The position numbers and the translations under genes were made by a program. 64,000 bases of DNA from Olsenella_K sp036454645 (GTDB lineage Bacteria > Actinomycetota > Coriobacteriia > Coriobacteriales > Atopobiaceae), in the NCBI GenBank assembly GCA_036454645.1, contig JAZHSQ010000003.1:1-64000 (forward strand), written 5' to 3'. The notes below the pieces were generated by a model that worked only from the letters and a program-made list of their open reading frames with translations, was not told where the DNA came from and ran no database searches. Shown piece after piece: positions 32,267-40,425 of the stretch; the stretch's first letter is position 1, and each line of letters begins with the position of its first letter.

Positions 32267-32971
32267 CTAGAGGACGACGACGCCATAGACGACCAGTGAG
32301 AACGCGAAGCTCGCGATCGCGAGCAGGGCGCAGATGCCGATGGAGCCGATCAGGAGGCCGAGCGACGTCTTGAGCGTCGCGGAGACGTCCTGGTTGGTCT
32401 TGCGGAGCGCCTCGTAGGCGCCCTGGAGCGACTCGCAGTAGAGCTGGGCCGCGCGGACGTCCTCGTCCGCGCCCGTCCGGGGCGCGCCGGCGGGGGCGGG
32501 CGCGGGGGAGCCGCCGAGCCCGTCGAGCCTGCGGGCGAGCATCTTGGGGTCGGGGGTGCCCGAGTCCCCGGGCCTCAGCCTGGAGACGGCCACGAGGATG
32601 AAGCTCGCGACCAGGAGCAGGAGCGCCACGAGGTAGGCGGTGGCGAAGGGCACCATGCCCAGGATGTAGGAGCCCGAGCCCGTGAAGAGGCGCGCCACCT
32701 CGACGATGGCGAGGAGCGGTATGCAGACGAGCATGGTCGTGGAGGTCCTGCCCAGGGAGGCGGCGCGGTCGCGCTCGAGGTCGAGGGAGGTGTCCGCGAG
32801 GGCCGCCATGCGGCCCGCCAGGGCGGAGAAGCCCCCGCGCGCCGACGTGGCGCCGGCCTCGGCGCCCGTGGCGCCCGCGACGCCGGCCTGGGCGGCCGTC
32901 CCCTCCGTGTCGGCGCCGGCGGCGCCGTCCTTCTCGCCCGTCCGTGCGTCCCTCGCGTCGTCTGCTGCCAT
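32267..32971 (-). CDS. Hypothetical membrane protein with low-complexity N-terminus
   Basis: A 234-residue protein of unknown function. Residues 1-50 are rich in Ala, Gly, Thr and Glu and probably disordered. Two hydrophobic helices lie about residues 75-130, separated by a short loop, and a third long one forms the C-terminus (LLIGSIGICALLAIASFAFSLVVYGVVVL). Between them is a soluble part with a short helix (AAQLYCESLQGAYEALRKTNQDVS). ATG 32971 was chosen because GGGAGGG lies just upstream; a longer frame extends to 33079. No family was recognised. Confidence 0.65.
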   Translation of the reverse strand: MAADDARDARTGEKDGAAGADTEGTAAQAGVAGATGAEAGATSARGGFSALAGRMAALADTSLDLERDRAASLGRTSTTMLVCIPLLAIVEVARLFTGSGSYILGMVPFATAYLVALLLLVASFILVAVSRLRPGDSGTPDPKMLARRLDGLGGSPAPAPAGAPRTGADEDVRAAQLYCESLQGAYEALRKTNQDVSATLKTSLGLLIGSIGICALLAIASFAFSLVVYGVVVL

Positions 32972-33104
32972 GGGCCGCCCTCCCTTCGAAGTCCGGCCGG
33001 GGCTCGACGCCCCGGCTGCTCTAAGGTCACATGATAGCGGCCGCGCGGCCCGCGGGTGGGGCGCGCACGGGAAGGCCACGCGCGGCGGGCCCCGCCGCGG
33101 GGCG

Positions 33105-33956
33105 CTAGGGGCGCATGAAGGCGGGCAGGACGTCCTCGCCCGTCTCGTTGTGGCGCCGCGCGGCCTCCGCGACCTGCTCCAGGGCTATCGCGACGCCGTC
33201 CTCGGCGCTCGCGCCCACGTGCCAGCGGGCCGCCGCGGCGGCGTTGGCGTTGGCGTTCGCCACGGCGCAGGAGTTGGGGAAGCGCTCGAGCATGCCGAGG
33301 TCGTTGTCGGCGTCGCCGAAGACGCAGACCTCGTCGTCGGCGAGGCCGAGCACGCGCTGGAGGATCGCGATACCGTCGGCCTTGCCCCAGCCCCGGGGGG
33401 AGACGTCGAGCCAGTGCACGACCGTGTTGGGGAAGACGAGGTCGGGGCAGAGCTCGGTGAGGCGGGCGGCCAGGCGCGGCAGGAGCTCGTCGTCCATCAC
33501 GATGATGCCGGCCTTGACCACGGGGTAGTCGGGGAGCTCGCGGTGGTGGCTGCCGCCGCAGATGAAGGCGCGCTCGTACATCTCGCCCAGGGCGTCGCGG
33601 GTGTCGCCGACCCAGTCGCCGAAGGCGTTGTCGCGGTAGGTGATCAGGGCGCAGCCCTTGAGGGGCGAGACGACGCGCTCGACCGCGCGGAGCTGGTCGC
33701 GCGGCAGGGTCTTCTCGTAGACGACCTCGCCGAGGTAGTAGACCTTCTGCCCGTTCACGAGGACCCCGGTGTTGAACAGGCTCGCGTCCCCGTCGAAGAA
33801 GCTCGCGATCTCGCCGCGGTCGCGGCCGCTCGCGGGGCCGAAGTCGACGCCCTGCTCCTGGCAGGCCCTGATCGCCGCGACCGTCCTGGGGGAGGCCGCC
33901 TCGCGGCCGAAGGGCACGAGGGTGTTGTCCATGTCGGAGAGGGCGAGGCGAATCAT
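33105..33956 (-). CDS. HAD-superfamily phosphatase (Cof/IIB type)
   Basis: A 283-residue HAD hydrolase. Motif I is SDMDNTL with the nucleophile D8 and D10; motif IV is GDADNDLGMLE near residue 225. The large central cap places it in the IIB (Cof) group, which dephosphorylates sugar phosphates, PLP or related small molecules. The protein is cytosolic. The gene stands alone between the membrane gene and the phosphofructokinase on the same strand. Substrate cannot be inferred. Confidence 0.88.
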   Translation of the reverse strand: MIRLALSDMDNTLVPFGREAASPRTVAAIRACQEQGVDFGPASGRDRGEIASFFDGDASLFNTGVLVNGQKVYYLGEVVYEKTLPRDQLRAVERVVSPLKGCALITYRDNAFGDWVGDTRDALGEMYERAFICGGSHHRELPDYPVVKAGIIVMDDELLPRLAARLTELCPDLVFPNTVVHWLDVSPRGWGKADGIAILQRVLGLADDEVCVFGDADNDLGMLERFPNSCAVANANANAAAAARWHVGASAEDGVAIALEQVAEAARRHNETGEDVLPAFMRP

Positions 33957-34089
33957 GTGGCTCCAGACTCTCGGGTGCGGGCGCGCGCCCGGCCTCCGCC
34001 GGGCGGGACGCGGGGCGCCTGAACGGCGCCTTGGGTCATCCGGTCACATGGTAGCGCGCGCGGACGCGCGCCCGGGCGCCGTACGCCGA

Positions 34090-35322
34090 CTAGGCCAGCG
34101 GCTCCACGTGCCGGGGCAGGCCGCCCACGAAGAGCGGCGCGACCTCGCCCGCGACGAGGGGGCGCACGTAGTCGGCGAACTCGTCGGTCACGTCCAGGCC
34201 GTCCTCGCGGATCCACGCGGCGGGCACGCGGCGCTCCGCGTTGGCGACGGAGGAGACGTCCGCGAGGCCGTAGGAGACGAGGTAGGGGGAGTCGCCCTCG
34301 CGGCGGATGGCCGGCATCACGCCCGTCTCGCCCGCCGCCGCGGCGCGCACGGCGACGCCGCCCAGGGCCGCGGCCTCCGCGAGGTCGGTCGCGCTCGCGA
34401 GGTGGCTCGCGCAGCGCTGCAGGGTGGAGAGCTCGACGGCGCGGGTCTTGACGCCGAGCCTCTCGCCGAGCAGCTGCGCGAGGTGGCGGCCGGTGCCGGA
34501 GAGGGCCGCCGCGTGCCCGAAGGCGTCGACCTTCACGGCGCCGGTCGGGGGCTCGCACATGAGGGAGCCGTCCGGGCGGCGCGCGCCCTCGCTCGCGGCG
34601 ACGACCACGCAGCGCTTGCGGGCGAGCCGCGCGCGCACGGCCTCCACCAGCGCGTCCTCCGAGACGGGGGCCTCGGGCAGGAGGATGAGGTCGGGGCAGC
34701 CCAGGCCGTCCTGCCTGGCGAGGCAGGAGGCGCCCGCCAGCCAGCCGGCGCCGCGGCCCATGATCTCGACCACGAGGACGTTGGGCAGGTCGTAGACGGA
34801 GGCGTCGCGGCCGAGCTCGGCGACCGCGGTCGCGATGAACTTGGCGGCCGAGCCGAAGCCCGGCGTGTGGTCGGTGCCCTCGAGGTCGTTGTCGATGGTC
34901 TTGGGCACGCCGACGAAGCGGATGGGGCTGCCCGTGCGCGCGCCCCAGGCGGAGAGCTTGGCGATGGTGTCCATCGAGTCGTTGCCGCCGATGTAGAGGA
35001 CCGCGTCGGCGCCGCGCGCCTCGAGGCCCGCGAAGAGGCGCTCGTAGGTGGCGGGGTCCGCCTCGGGGTCCGGGAGCTTGTAGCGGCAGCTCCCCAGGTA
35101 GCTCGCCGGCGTCTGGCGGAGCAGCTCGAGGCTCGTCTGGTCCGGCAGCGTGCGGCGGAGGTCGACGACGTCGTCCGCGAGAAGGCCCTGGACGCCGTGG
35201 CGCATGCCCCAGGCCTCTGCCCCGAGCGCGCGGGCCGCCTCCACCACCCCGGCGAGGCTCGCGTTGATGGCGGCGGTGGGGCCGCCCGACTGACCGACGA
35301 TGACGCGCGCGTTCCAGCTCAT
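34090..35322 (-). CDS. 6-phosphofructokinase, PPi-dependent type
   Basis: A 410-residue phosphofructokinase. The phosphoryl-donor motif reads GGNDSMDT and the active-site motif reads PKTIDND. ATP-dependent enzymes have GGDGS and PGTIDND, while an Asp in the first motif and Lys in the second mark pyrophosphate-dependent enzymes. It would phosphorylate fructose 6-phosphate reversibly at the cost of PPi, a common energy-saving solution in anaerobes. EIMGRGAGWLA, the substrate-binding helix, is conserved. The substitution GGND for the usual GGDD is unusual and slightly weakens the donor assignment. Confidence 0.88.
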   Translation of the reverse strand: MSWNARVIVGQSGGPTAAINASLAGVVEAARALGAEAWGMRHGVQGLLADDVVDLRRTLPDQTSLELLRQTPASYLGSCRYKLPDPEADPATYERLFAGLEARGADAVLYIGGNDSMDTIAKLSAWGARTGSPIRFVGVPKTIDNDLEGTDHTPGFGSAAKFIATAVAELGRDASVYDLPNVLVVEIMGRGAGWLAGASCLARQDGLGCPDLILLPEAPVSEDALVEAVRARLARKRCVVVAASEGARRPDGSLMCEPPTGAVKVDAFGHAAALSGTGRHLAQLLGERLGVKTRAVELSTLQRCASHLASATDLAEAAALGGVAVRAAAAGETGVMPAIRREGDSPYLVSYGLADVSSVANAERRVPAAWIREDGLDVTDEFADYVRPLVAGEVAPLFVGGLPRHVEPLA

Positions 35323-35365
35323 GGTGACCTCCTGGTCGTGGGTGCGGGGCGGGGCGGCCGGCCGC

Positions 35366-35968
35366 TTAGTGCTTGGCCGGCACGGTGCAGCGCAGGAAGA
35401 TCGACATCGAGACGACGACCAGCGAGATCGAGACGCCGAGCACGAGGAGGCTCTCCCCGGCCTTGCCGCGCAGGACCTCGCCGAAGAAGAACACGACGAG
35501 CATGACCACCACGACGCGCGCGATCCGATCCTTGATGTCGTCGAAGTCGTGGAAGGCGAGCCAGGGCGGAAGGGGGGTGCGGTCGGTCACGAAGAGCGAG
35601 AAGAGTCCGAGCGAGGTCATGTAGAGGACGGTCGAGAGAAGGAAGAAGTCCGTGTACTCGACGAACTCCACGGAGAGGTTGATCAGGTCGACGTGGCCGC
35701 CGAAGAGCTCCGCCAGCGTCCAGAAGAGCGAGGCGACCGTGACGAGCGAGAAGCTCACCGACATCACGAGCAGCGCCGTGGCGGGCACGACCGTGACGAG
35801 GCGCATCCACGAGACCACGTTGGCGGCGTGCAGCACGCCACGCTGGCGCTTGGAGCCCTCGGGCAGGAGCTGGGTGCTGTCCTTGCGCACCGCGCCCGCG
35901 CCGGACCTGGCGCTGCCGGCGTCCCCCTCTGCCGGGGCGTGCCTCGCGTCTTCGTCCGTTGCTGCCAA
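35366..35968 (-). CDS. UPF0114 / YqhA-family membrane protein
   Basis: A protein of about 200 residues with four predicted helices from residue 55 onward: WMRLVTVVPATALLVMSVSF, a second containing DFFLLSTVLYMTSLGLFSLF, and two near the C-terminus after FHDFDDIKDRIARVVVVMLVV. These are features of the UPF0114 (YqhA) family, whose function is unknown. The start is uncertain: TTG at 35968, preceded by GAGGAG, is preferred because the frame upstream (to 36067) passes through a 21-bp tandem repeat and has an unlikely Arg-rich start. It lies 43 nt downstream of... the phosphofructokinase gene's upstream end, on the same strand, so the two may be cotranscribed. Confidence 0.75.
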   Translation of the reverse strand: MAATDEDARHAPAEGDAGSARSGAGAVRKDSTQLLPEGSKRQRGVLHAANVVSWMRLVTVVPATALLVMSVSFSLVTVASLFWTLAELFGGHVDLINLSVEFVEYTDFFLLSTVLYMTSLGLFSLFVTDRTPLPPWLAFHDFDDIKDRIARVVVVMLVVFFFGEVLRGKAGESLLVLGVSISLVVVSMSIFLRCTVPAKH

Positions 35969-36039
35969 GGTGGGCTCCTCGTCGTCGAATGTGGCTGGAA
36001 GCGCCGTTCGTACTGGCAACACTGTAGCGCAGGAGCGGC

Positions 36040-36081
36040 GCCCCACGCGTCGTCGGCGGCACCCCACGCGTCGTCGGCGGC
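36040..36081. repeat. 21-bp tandem duplication
   Basis: Two adjacent copies of a 21-bp unit containing CCCCACGCGTCGTCGGCGG (36040-36060 and 36061-36081), differing only in the first base. They lie between the UPF0114 gene and the decayed ClC gene. Confidence 0.85.
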
Positions 36082-36082
36082 G

Positions 36083-36508
36083 CTAGTCGCGCGAGCCCGC
36101 GCCCTTCTCGCCCGCGGCGCTCGCCGCCGGCATGGGGAGGACGTAGGCGAGCGCTGCCGCCGCGCCAGCCCAGGGCGACGCACATCTGCGTGAGGGCGCT
36201 CTTGGCGAGGCCGGGATCGTGACGTCCGCGATGGCGCCGGCCCTCAGGCCGGCGCGCTTGAGGGTGTCGCGGATCCAGCAGCAGCCGGCGGTGATGAGGC
36301 CGGTGAGCCCGGCCTCGGGTCCCACGGAGCCGCCGAAGGCGAGGGGCAGCAGGAAGCTCACGACCGACTTGCCGAGGTGCTCGATGCGGTACGAGCCGGT
36401 CCGCTTGAACGAGGCCATGACCACCTCGAGCGACTCGGGCACCACGCGCGTGCGCCTCGTCCACAGCCCGACGACGAGGCCGCCCAGGACGCGTCGCGCG
36501 TGCGCCTA
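36083..36508 (-). pseudogene. Remnant of a ClC-type chloride channel gene
   Basis: The minus frame gives FLLPLAFGGSVGPEAGLTGLITAG, the selectivity-filter motif GSVGPEA of ClC channels and exchangers, after only about 45 upstream residues. Further on, the coding signal shifts to another frame, giving LAKSALTQMCVALGWRGG, which matches the GWRGG segment of the same family. The first frame then resumes as AAAALAYVLP. So the gene is truncated at both ends and frameshifted at least twice. It begins at the stop codon of tpx and ends beside a 21-bp tandem repeat. A full channel would need about 400 residues. No functional product is expected. Confidence 0.75.
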
Positions 36509-37015
36509 GGCCAGCGCGCGGGCCGCCTCGAGGGCCTTGTCGTAGTCGGGGTGCTCGGTGTTCTCTGCCACGTACTCGACGTAGCGGACCACGTCGTCCT
36601 TGTCGATGACCACGATGCCGCGGTTCAGCAGCATGAGCTCCTCGATCAGGAAGCCGTAGGCCAGGCCGAAGTGGTGGCCGTTGTAGTCGGAGACGACGAC
36701 GGCGTTGTCGATGCCCTTGGCCGCGCAGAAGCGGCCCTGCGCGAACGGCAGGTCGCAGCTGACGGTGATCACGGCGGTGTCGGCGAGCTTGCCGGCCTCC
36801 TGGTTGAAGCGGACGGTCTGCAGCTCGCAGACGCTGGTGTCGACGGAGGGCACGACGCTCACGAGCTTGACCTTGCCCTCGACGTCGGCGAGCGAGAAGG
36901 GCGAGAGGTCCTGCTTGACGCAGGTGAAGGCGGGCGCCTTGTCGCCGACCTTGACCTCGTGGCCGAGCAGGGTGACGGGCTTGCCTGCGAACGTGGTGAC
37001 GGAACGCTTCTCCAT
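36506..37015 (-). CDS. tpx: Thiol peroxidase (Tpx family)
   Basis: A 169-residue atypical 2-Cys peroxiredoxin that reduces peroxides with electrons from thioredoxin. The peroxidatic cysteine is C63 in PSVDTSVCELQT, and the resolving cysteine is C97 in GRFCAAK, matching the 61/95 pair of Escherichia coli Tpx. ATG 37015 was chosen because AAAGGA lies upstream and the length is then normal; the longer frame to 37117 adds an implausible leader. It is a useful defence for an anaerobe with oxygen-sensitive selenoproteins. The stop codon touches the ClC remnant. Confidence 0.95.
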   Translation of the reverse strand: MEKRSVTTFAGKPVTLLGHEVKVGDKAPAFTCVKQDLSPFSLADVEGKVKLVSVVPSVDTSVCELQTVRFNQEAGKLADTAVITVSCDLPFAQGRFCAAKGIDNAVVVSDYNGHHFGLAYGFLIEELMLLNRGIVVIDKDDVVRYVEYVAENTEHPDYDKALEAARALA

Positions 37016-37287
37016 GCTGGTTCCTTTCTCTCGGGCCGCGGGTGCGGCCGGCCCGGACAAATGCGACCGAGTCAGTGCCATTGTACCCGCCCGTCGTGGG
37101 CGCGCGGGTGCGCCCACCGAGAAACCCCGCCGCTCGCCCGTCCGCCGGGGCGCGCCGCACGCTCCCGCGGGCGGCGCCGACGCTCCCGGAATAGTTGCTC
37201 ATGCAAACCGCACGCAGGGGAACCAGAACGCTTACGGAGGGAAGGCATGCTTGCCTTCCGCATGGGTTCGAGAGGCGAGGAGGGGCC
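37016..37287. other. Intergenic region between tpx and the LOG-family gene
   Basis: A divergent promoter region of about 270 bases. It contains a perfect stem-loop at 37240-37259 and little else that can be recognised. Confidence 0.5.
37240..37259. repeat. Perfect 8-bp stem-loop
   Basis: GGAAGGCA pairs with TGCCTTCC around TGCT, 28 bases before the LOG-family start codon. It may be a leader structure or an interspersed palindrome. No U-tract follows. Confidence 0.6.
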
Positions 37288-38166
37288 ATGGGCGCAGACG
37301 GAGGGGACGACGGCGAGAGGCGCGCGGACGAGAAGGACGTGGGCCAGGGGGTCCCGGCTGACGCGGGCGCGGGCGCCCATGCGGGCGCCGACGCGGCCGT
37401 GGGTGCCGACGCGCTGCCCGACTCCCCGACGGAGGAGCCGAGGCGCGGGGCGTACCACCGCGGCCCGGTCATCATGCGCGGGCCCATGATCCCCAACACC
37501 ACGACGGCGAGCCACCTGCTCTCCAACGACGGCGACACGGACTGGCTGCACATGGACCCCTGGCGCGTCCTGCGCATCCAGGCCGAGTTCGTGGACGGCT
37601 TCGGGGCGCTCGCCGAGCTGGGGCCGGCGGTCGCCGTCTTCGGGTCGGCGCGGACCCCGAGGTCGGACCCCATGTACCGCGCGGCCTGCCGCGTGGCGAG
37701 GAGGATCGCGAGCGCCGGCGCGGCCATCATCACGGGCGGCGGACCCGGCATCATGGAGGCGGCCAACTTCGGGGCGTCGCAGGTCGGCGGCAAGTCCGTG
37801 GGGCTCGGCATCGAGCTGCCGGCCGAGCCGGGCGTCAACGACTACGTGAACCTCGGCATGAACTTCCGCTACTTCTTCGTGCGCAAGACCATGTTCGTCA
37901 AGTACTCGTCGGCCGCCATCGTGTTCCCGGGCGGCTTCGGTACCCTCGACGAGGCCTTCGAGCTGCTCACCCTCGTGCAGACGCACAAGATCGCCCGCAT
38001 GCCCGTGGTCTTCTTCGGCACCTCCTACTGGAGGGGGCTCATGGGCTGGCTCGAGGGGGAGGTCGTGGAGTCCGGCTGCATCTCGCCGCTCGACCCCGAG
38101 CTCTTCGTGGTCACGGACGACGAGGACCGGGCCGTGCGGATCGCCCTGGGCGGCATCGAGCGCTGA
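37288..38166 (+). CDS. LOG-family (lysine decarboxylase-like fold) protein
   Basis: A 292-residue protein. Residues about 110-290 form the Rossmann-like LOG domain with the diagnostic motifs GGGPGIMEAAN and PGGFGTLDE. LOG enzymes hydrolyse nucleoside 5'-monophosphates (cytokinin-type ribosides in plants and some bacteria, other nucleotides elsewhere). The first 55 residues are low-complexity, rich in Ala, Gly and Asp, and probably disordered. GAGGAGGGG precedes the ATG. A link to nucleotide salvage or stress is a general inference; no partner gene is visible. Confidence 0.88.
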   Translation: MGADGGDDGERRADEKDVGQGVPADAGAGAHAGADAAVGADALPDSPTEEPRRGAYHRGPVIMRGPMIPNTTTASHLLSNDGDTDWLHMDPWRVLRIQAEFVDGFGALAELGPAVAVFGSARTPRSDPMYRAACRVARRIASAGAAIITGGGPGIMEAANFGASQVGGKSVGLGIELPAEPGVNDYVNLGMNFRYFFVRKTMFVKYSSAAIVFPGGFGTLDEAFELLTLVQTHKIARMPVVFFGTSYWRGLMGWLEGEVVESGCISPLDPELFVVTDDEDRAVRIALGGIER

Positions 38167-38211
38167 GGGCGGCGGCCCGGGGCAGGACGCCGGGAGCGGC
38201 GGTGCGGGCGT

Positions 38212-38234
38212 GGCCCGGGCGGCCCGCCCGGGCC
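38212..38234. terminator. GC-rich stem-loop between convergent genes
   Basis: A 10-bp stem (38212-38221 with 38225-38234) between the LOG gene (+) and the YhgE gene (-). It lacks a U-tract, so it may act only weakly. Confidence 0.45.
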
Positions 38235-38241
38235 CGCCGCA

Positions 38242-40425
38242 CTACATGATTCGCGTGCTCTCGAGCCTCTCCGCGACCCAGCGGTTGAGCCGCACGACTG
38301 GCTTGCGCAGGGCGAGGCCGAGCACGAGGGAGGGCACGAGGAAGCAGCAGAGCGCCGCGACCTCCATGACCCAGACGCTGCCGTAGAAGCCGGCGACGCA
38401 CTCGTGCATCGCCGAGATGGCGTGGACGAAGGGCAGGTAGGGGTAAGCGGCCTGGAAGGAGGCCGGCAGCATCTCCACGGGGAAGGTGCCGCCCGAGCCC
38501 GCCACCTGGATGACCAGCAGGAAGACGCAGATCGCCTTGCCCACGTCGCCGAAGCTGACCGTGAGCGCGTACATGACGTTCACGAAGACGACGGAGGCGA
38601 CGAGGCAGGTGACGACGAAGGCGAGCGGGTGCTCGCACTGGATCCCCAGGTAGAAGATGTCGCCGAGGGAGACGAGCGTGGCCTGCATGAGCCCGAGGAC
38701 GCAGAAGACGCCGAGGCGGCCCAGGTAGCGGTGGCGCGGCGCCGCGCCACCCACGGCCTCGGCCTCCCGGTCCGAGACGTCGACGCGCAGCATGGCGACG
38801 AGGACGATGGCCCCGACCCACAGCGAGAGCGTGGTGTAGAAGCCGGCCATCGCCGAGCCGTTGTTGGCGACGGGGTAGATGGCGACGCGGTCGAGCGAGA
38901 CCGGGGAGGCGAGGAACTCCGCGAGGTCGCGCGGGCCGGCGGAGAGGATCCGGCGCACCTGCTCGGCGTCGCCCGAGCTGGCGGCGGCCTTGAGCGAGGC
39001 GGAGAGGGCGTCCAGGTCGTCGGCCGTCCCCGAGACCCTCTCGGCGACCTCCGAGAGGGTCCCCTCGAGCCCGCGCAGGTCGGAGGCGGCCCTGCCGGAG
39101 GTCTCCGAGAGCGAGGCCGTGGTGGCGGCGAGCTCGTCGGAGATGCCCGCGGCGCCCCGCGCCGCCTCGTCGACCTTGTCGGCCAGGACGTCCACCGAGG
39201 GGCGCAGGCCCGTGCGGTAGGAGCCCCTGAGCGCGTCCACGTCCTCGCGGCCCTGCGAGACCAGGTCGTGCGCGGCCGCGCGGTCCGCCGAGACGTCCGC
39301 CACGCCGTCGTCGATGCTGGCCTGGGCGGAGAGGAGCCGGTCGCGCAGGGAGGCGAGCCTGGCGGCGATGCCGTCCGCCTGCGTGGCGGCGGCCTCCGCG
39401 AGCGGCTGCGCGAGCGGGCCGAGCTCGGGCGAGACCTGCCTCAGGGCCTCGGCGAGGTCGGCGTAGGCGGCACGCTCGCCGTCGACCCTCCCGGCGAGGG
39501 AGGCGAGCTCGGCCGAGCCGTGGGAGGCCGAGGTCGCGGCGGCGTCGAAGGCCTCGTCGACGGCTGCGTCGAGGGAGTCGAGGCTGGTCGAGCCCGCGTC
39601 GAGCGCCGAGCCGATCGCGTCGGCCGCGCCGTCCAGGGCGTCGCCCGCCCCCCGGATGCCCGCGGCGCCCTCGGAGAGCGCCGCGGAGGGGGAGCCGGCC
39701 GCGTCGCCGGTGGCCTCGACGAGGGCGTTGGAGCCGTCGACGAGGTCGGCGGCCGAGGAGACGAGGCGGGCGTAGGCCGAGACGTGCCCGGAGACGGCGC
39801 GCAGGTCGCCCGCGCCGGAGTCGACGGAGCGCTCGAGGGAGGCGGCGAGGTCGAGCACCTCGTCGTCGTCGAGGTAGTCCTGCAGGTTGGCCAGGGCGCT
39901 CGCGCCGACCTCGCCCACGGTCTCGGTGAAGGTCTCGCGGATGTCGGACTGCACGGACGCCACGGCCTTGTCGGTCACAATCGGCGCGATCGCGTTGCGC
40001 TTCTCGTTGGTCTCGTAGACGAGGGTGGCGGGGTGGACGTCGTCGGAGGCGACGGAGAGCAGGGAGGAGGTGAAGTCCTCCGGGATCAGGATCGCCGCGT
40101 AGTAGCGCCCGGAGCGCACGCCCTCCTCGGCCTCCTCGCGCGAGGTGACCTCGTAGCCGATCTTGTCGCTCGCGCGCAGCTTGGCGGCCACCGCCTCGCC
40201 CAGGTTGAGGGTCATGGGCAGGCTCCTGGAGGTGTAGCCCTCGTCGCCGTTGGCGACGGCGACGCGCAGGCCGCGGGTGTTGCCGTAGGGGTCCCAGCTG
40301 CCGGCGATGTTGAACCAGGCGTAGAGCGACGGGATCACGACCAGGCCCACGCAGACCACGAGCGCGATCACGTTGCGCGTGGCGTTGCGGGCGTCGAGGC
40401 AGAGGATGCGCCAGACCTTCCTCAT
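38242..40425 (-). CDS. YhgE/Pip-family membrane protein (second of a pair)
   Basis: A 727-residue protein with an N-terminal helix (about 15-35), a large extracytoplasmic domain, and about five helices in the last 250 residues. This is the ABC-2-like layout of the YhgE/Pip (phage infection protein) family. The first 100 residues carry the family start (IPSLYAWFNIAGSWDPYGNTRGLRVAVANGDEGY). The middle, about residues 200-500, is coiled-coil-like and rich in Ala, Ser, Asp and Glu. It overlaps the upstream paralogue by four bases. Related proteins serve as phage receptors in Gram-positive bacteria or as export-associated membrane proteins. The specific role here is unknown. Confidence 0.9.
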   Translation of the reverse strand: MRKVWRILCLDARNATRNVIALVVCVGLVVIPSLYAWFNIAGSWDPYGNTRGLRVAVANGDEGYTSRSLPMTLNLGEAVAAKLRASDKIGYEVTSREEAEEGVRSGRYYAAILIPEDFTSSLLSVASDDVHPATLVYETNEKRNAIAPIVTDKAVASVQSDIRETFTETVGEVGASALANLQDYLDDDEVLDLAASLERSVDSGAGDLRAVSGHVSAYARLVSSAADLVDGSNALVEATGDAAGSPSAALSEGAAGIRGAGDALDGAADAIGSALDAGSTSLDSLDAAVDEAFDAAATSASHGSAELASLAGRVDGERAAYADLAEALRQVSPELGPLAQPLAEAAATQADGIAARLASLRDRLLSAQASIDDGVADVSADRAAAHDLVSQGREDVDALRGSYRTGLRPSVDVLADKVDEAARGAAGISDELAATTASLSETSGRAASDLRGLEGTLSEVAERVSGTADDLDALSASLKAAASSGDAEQVRRILSAGPRDLAEFLASPVSLDRVAIYPVANNGSAMAGFYTTLSLWVGAIVLVAMLRVDVSDREAEAVGGAAPRHRYLGRLGVFCVLGLMQATLVSLGDIFYLGIQCEHPLAFVVTCLVASVVFVNVMYALTVSFGDVGKAICVFLLVIQVAGSGGTFPVEMLPASFQAAYPYLPFVHAISAMHECVAGFYGSVWVMEVAALCCFLVPSLVLGLALRKPVVRLNRWVAERLESTRIM

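Noticed and set aside
35319..37838. A long minus-strand open frame across the UPF0114, ClC and tpx region
   Set aside because: Its product is Arg/Pro/Gly-rich in another frame than the recognised genes. Only one short part (LAKSALTQMCVALGWRGG) is meaningful, and it belongs to the ClC remnant.
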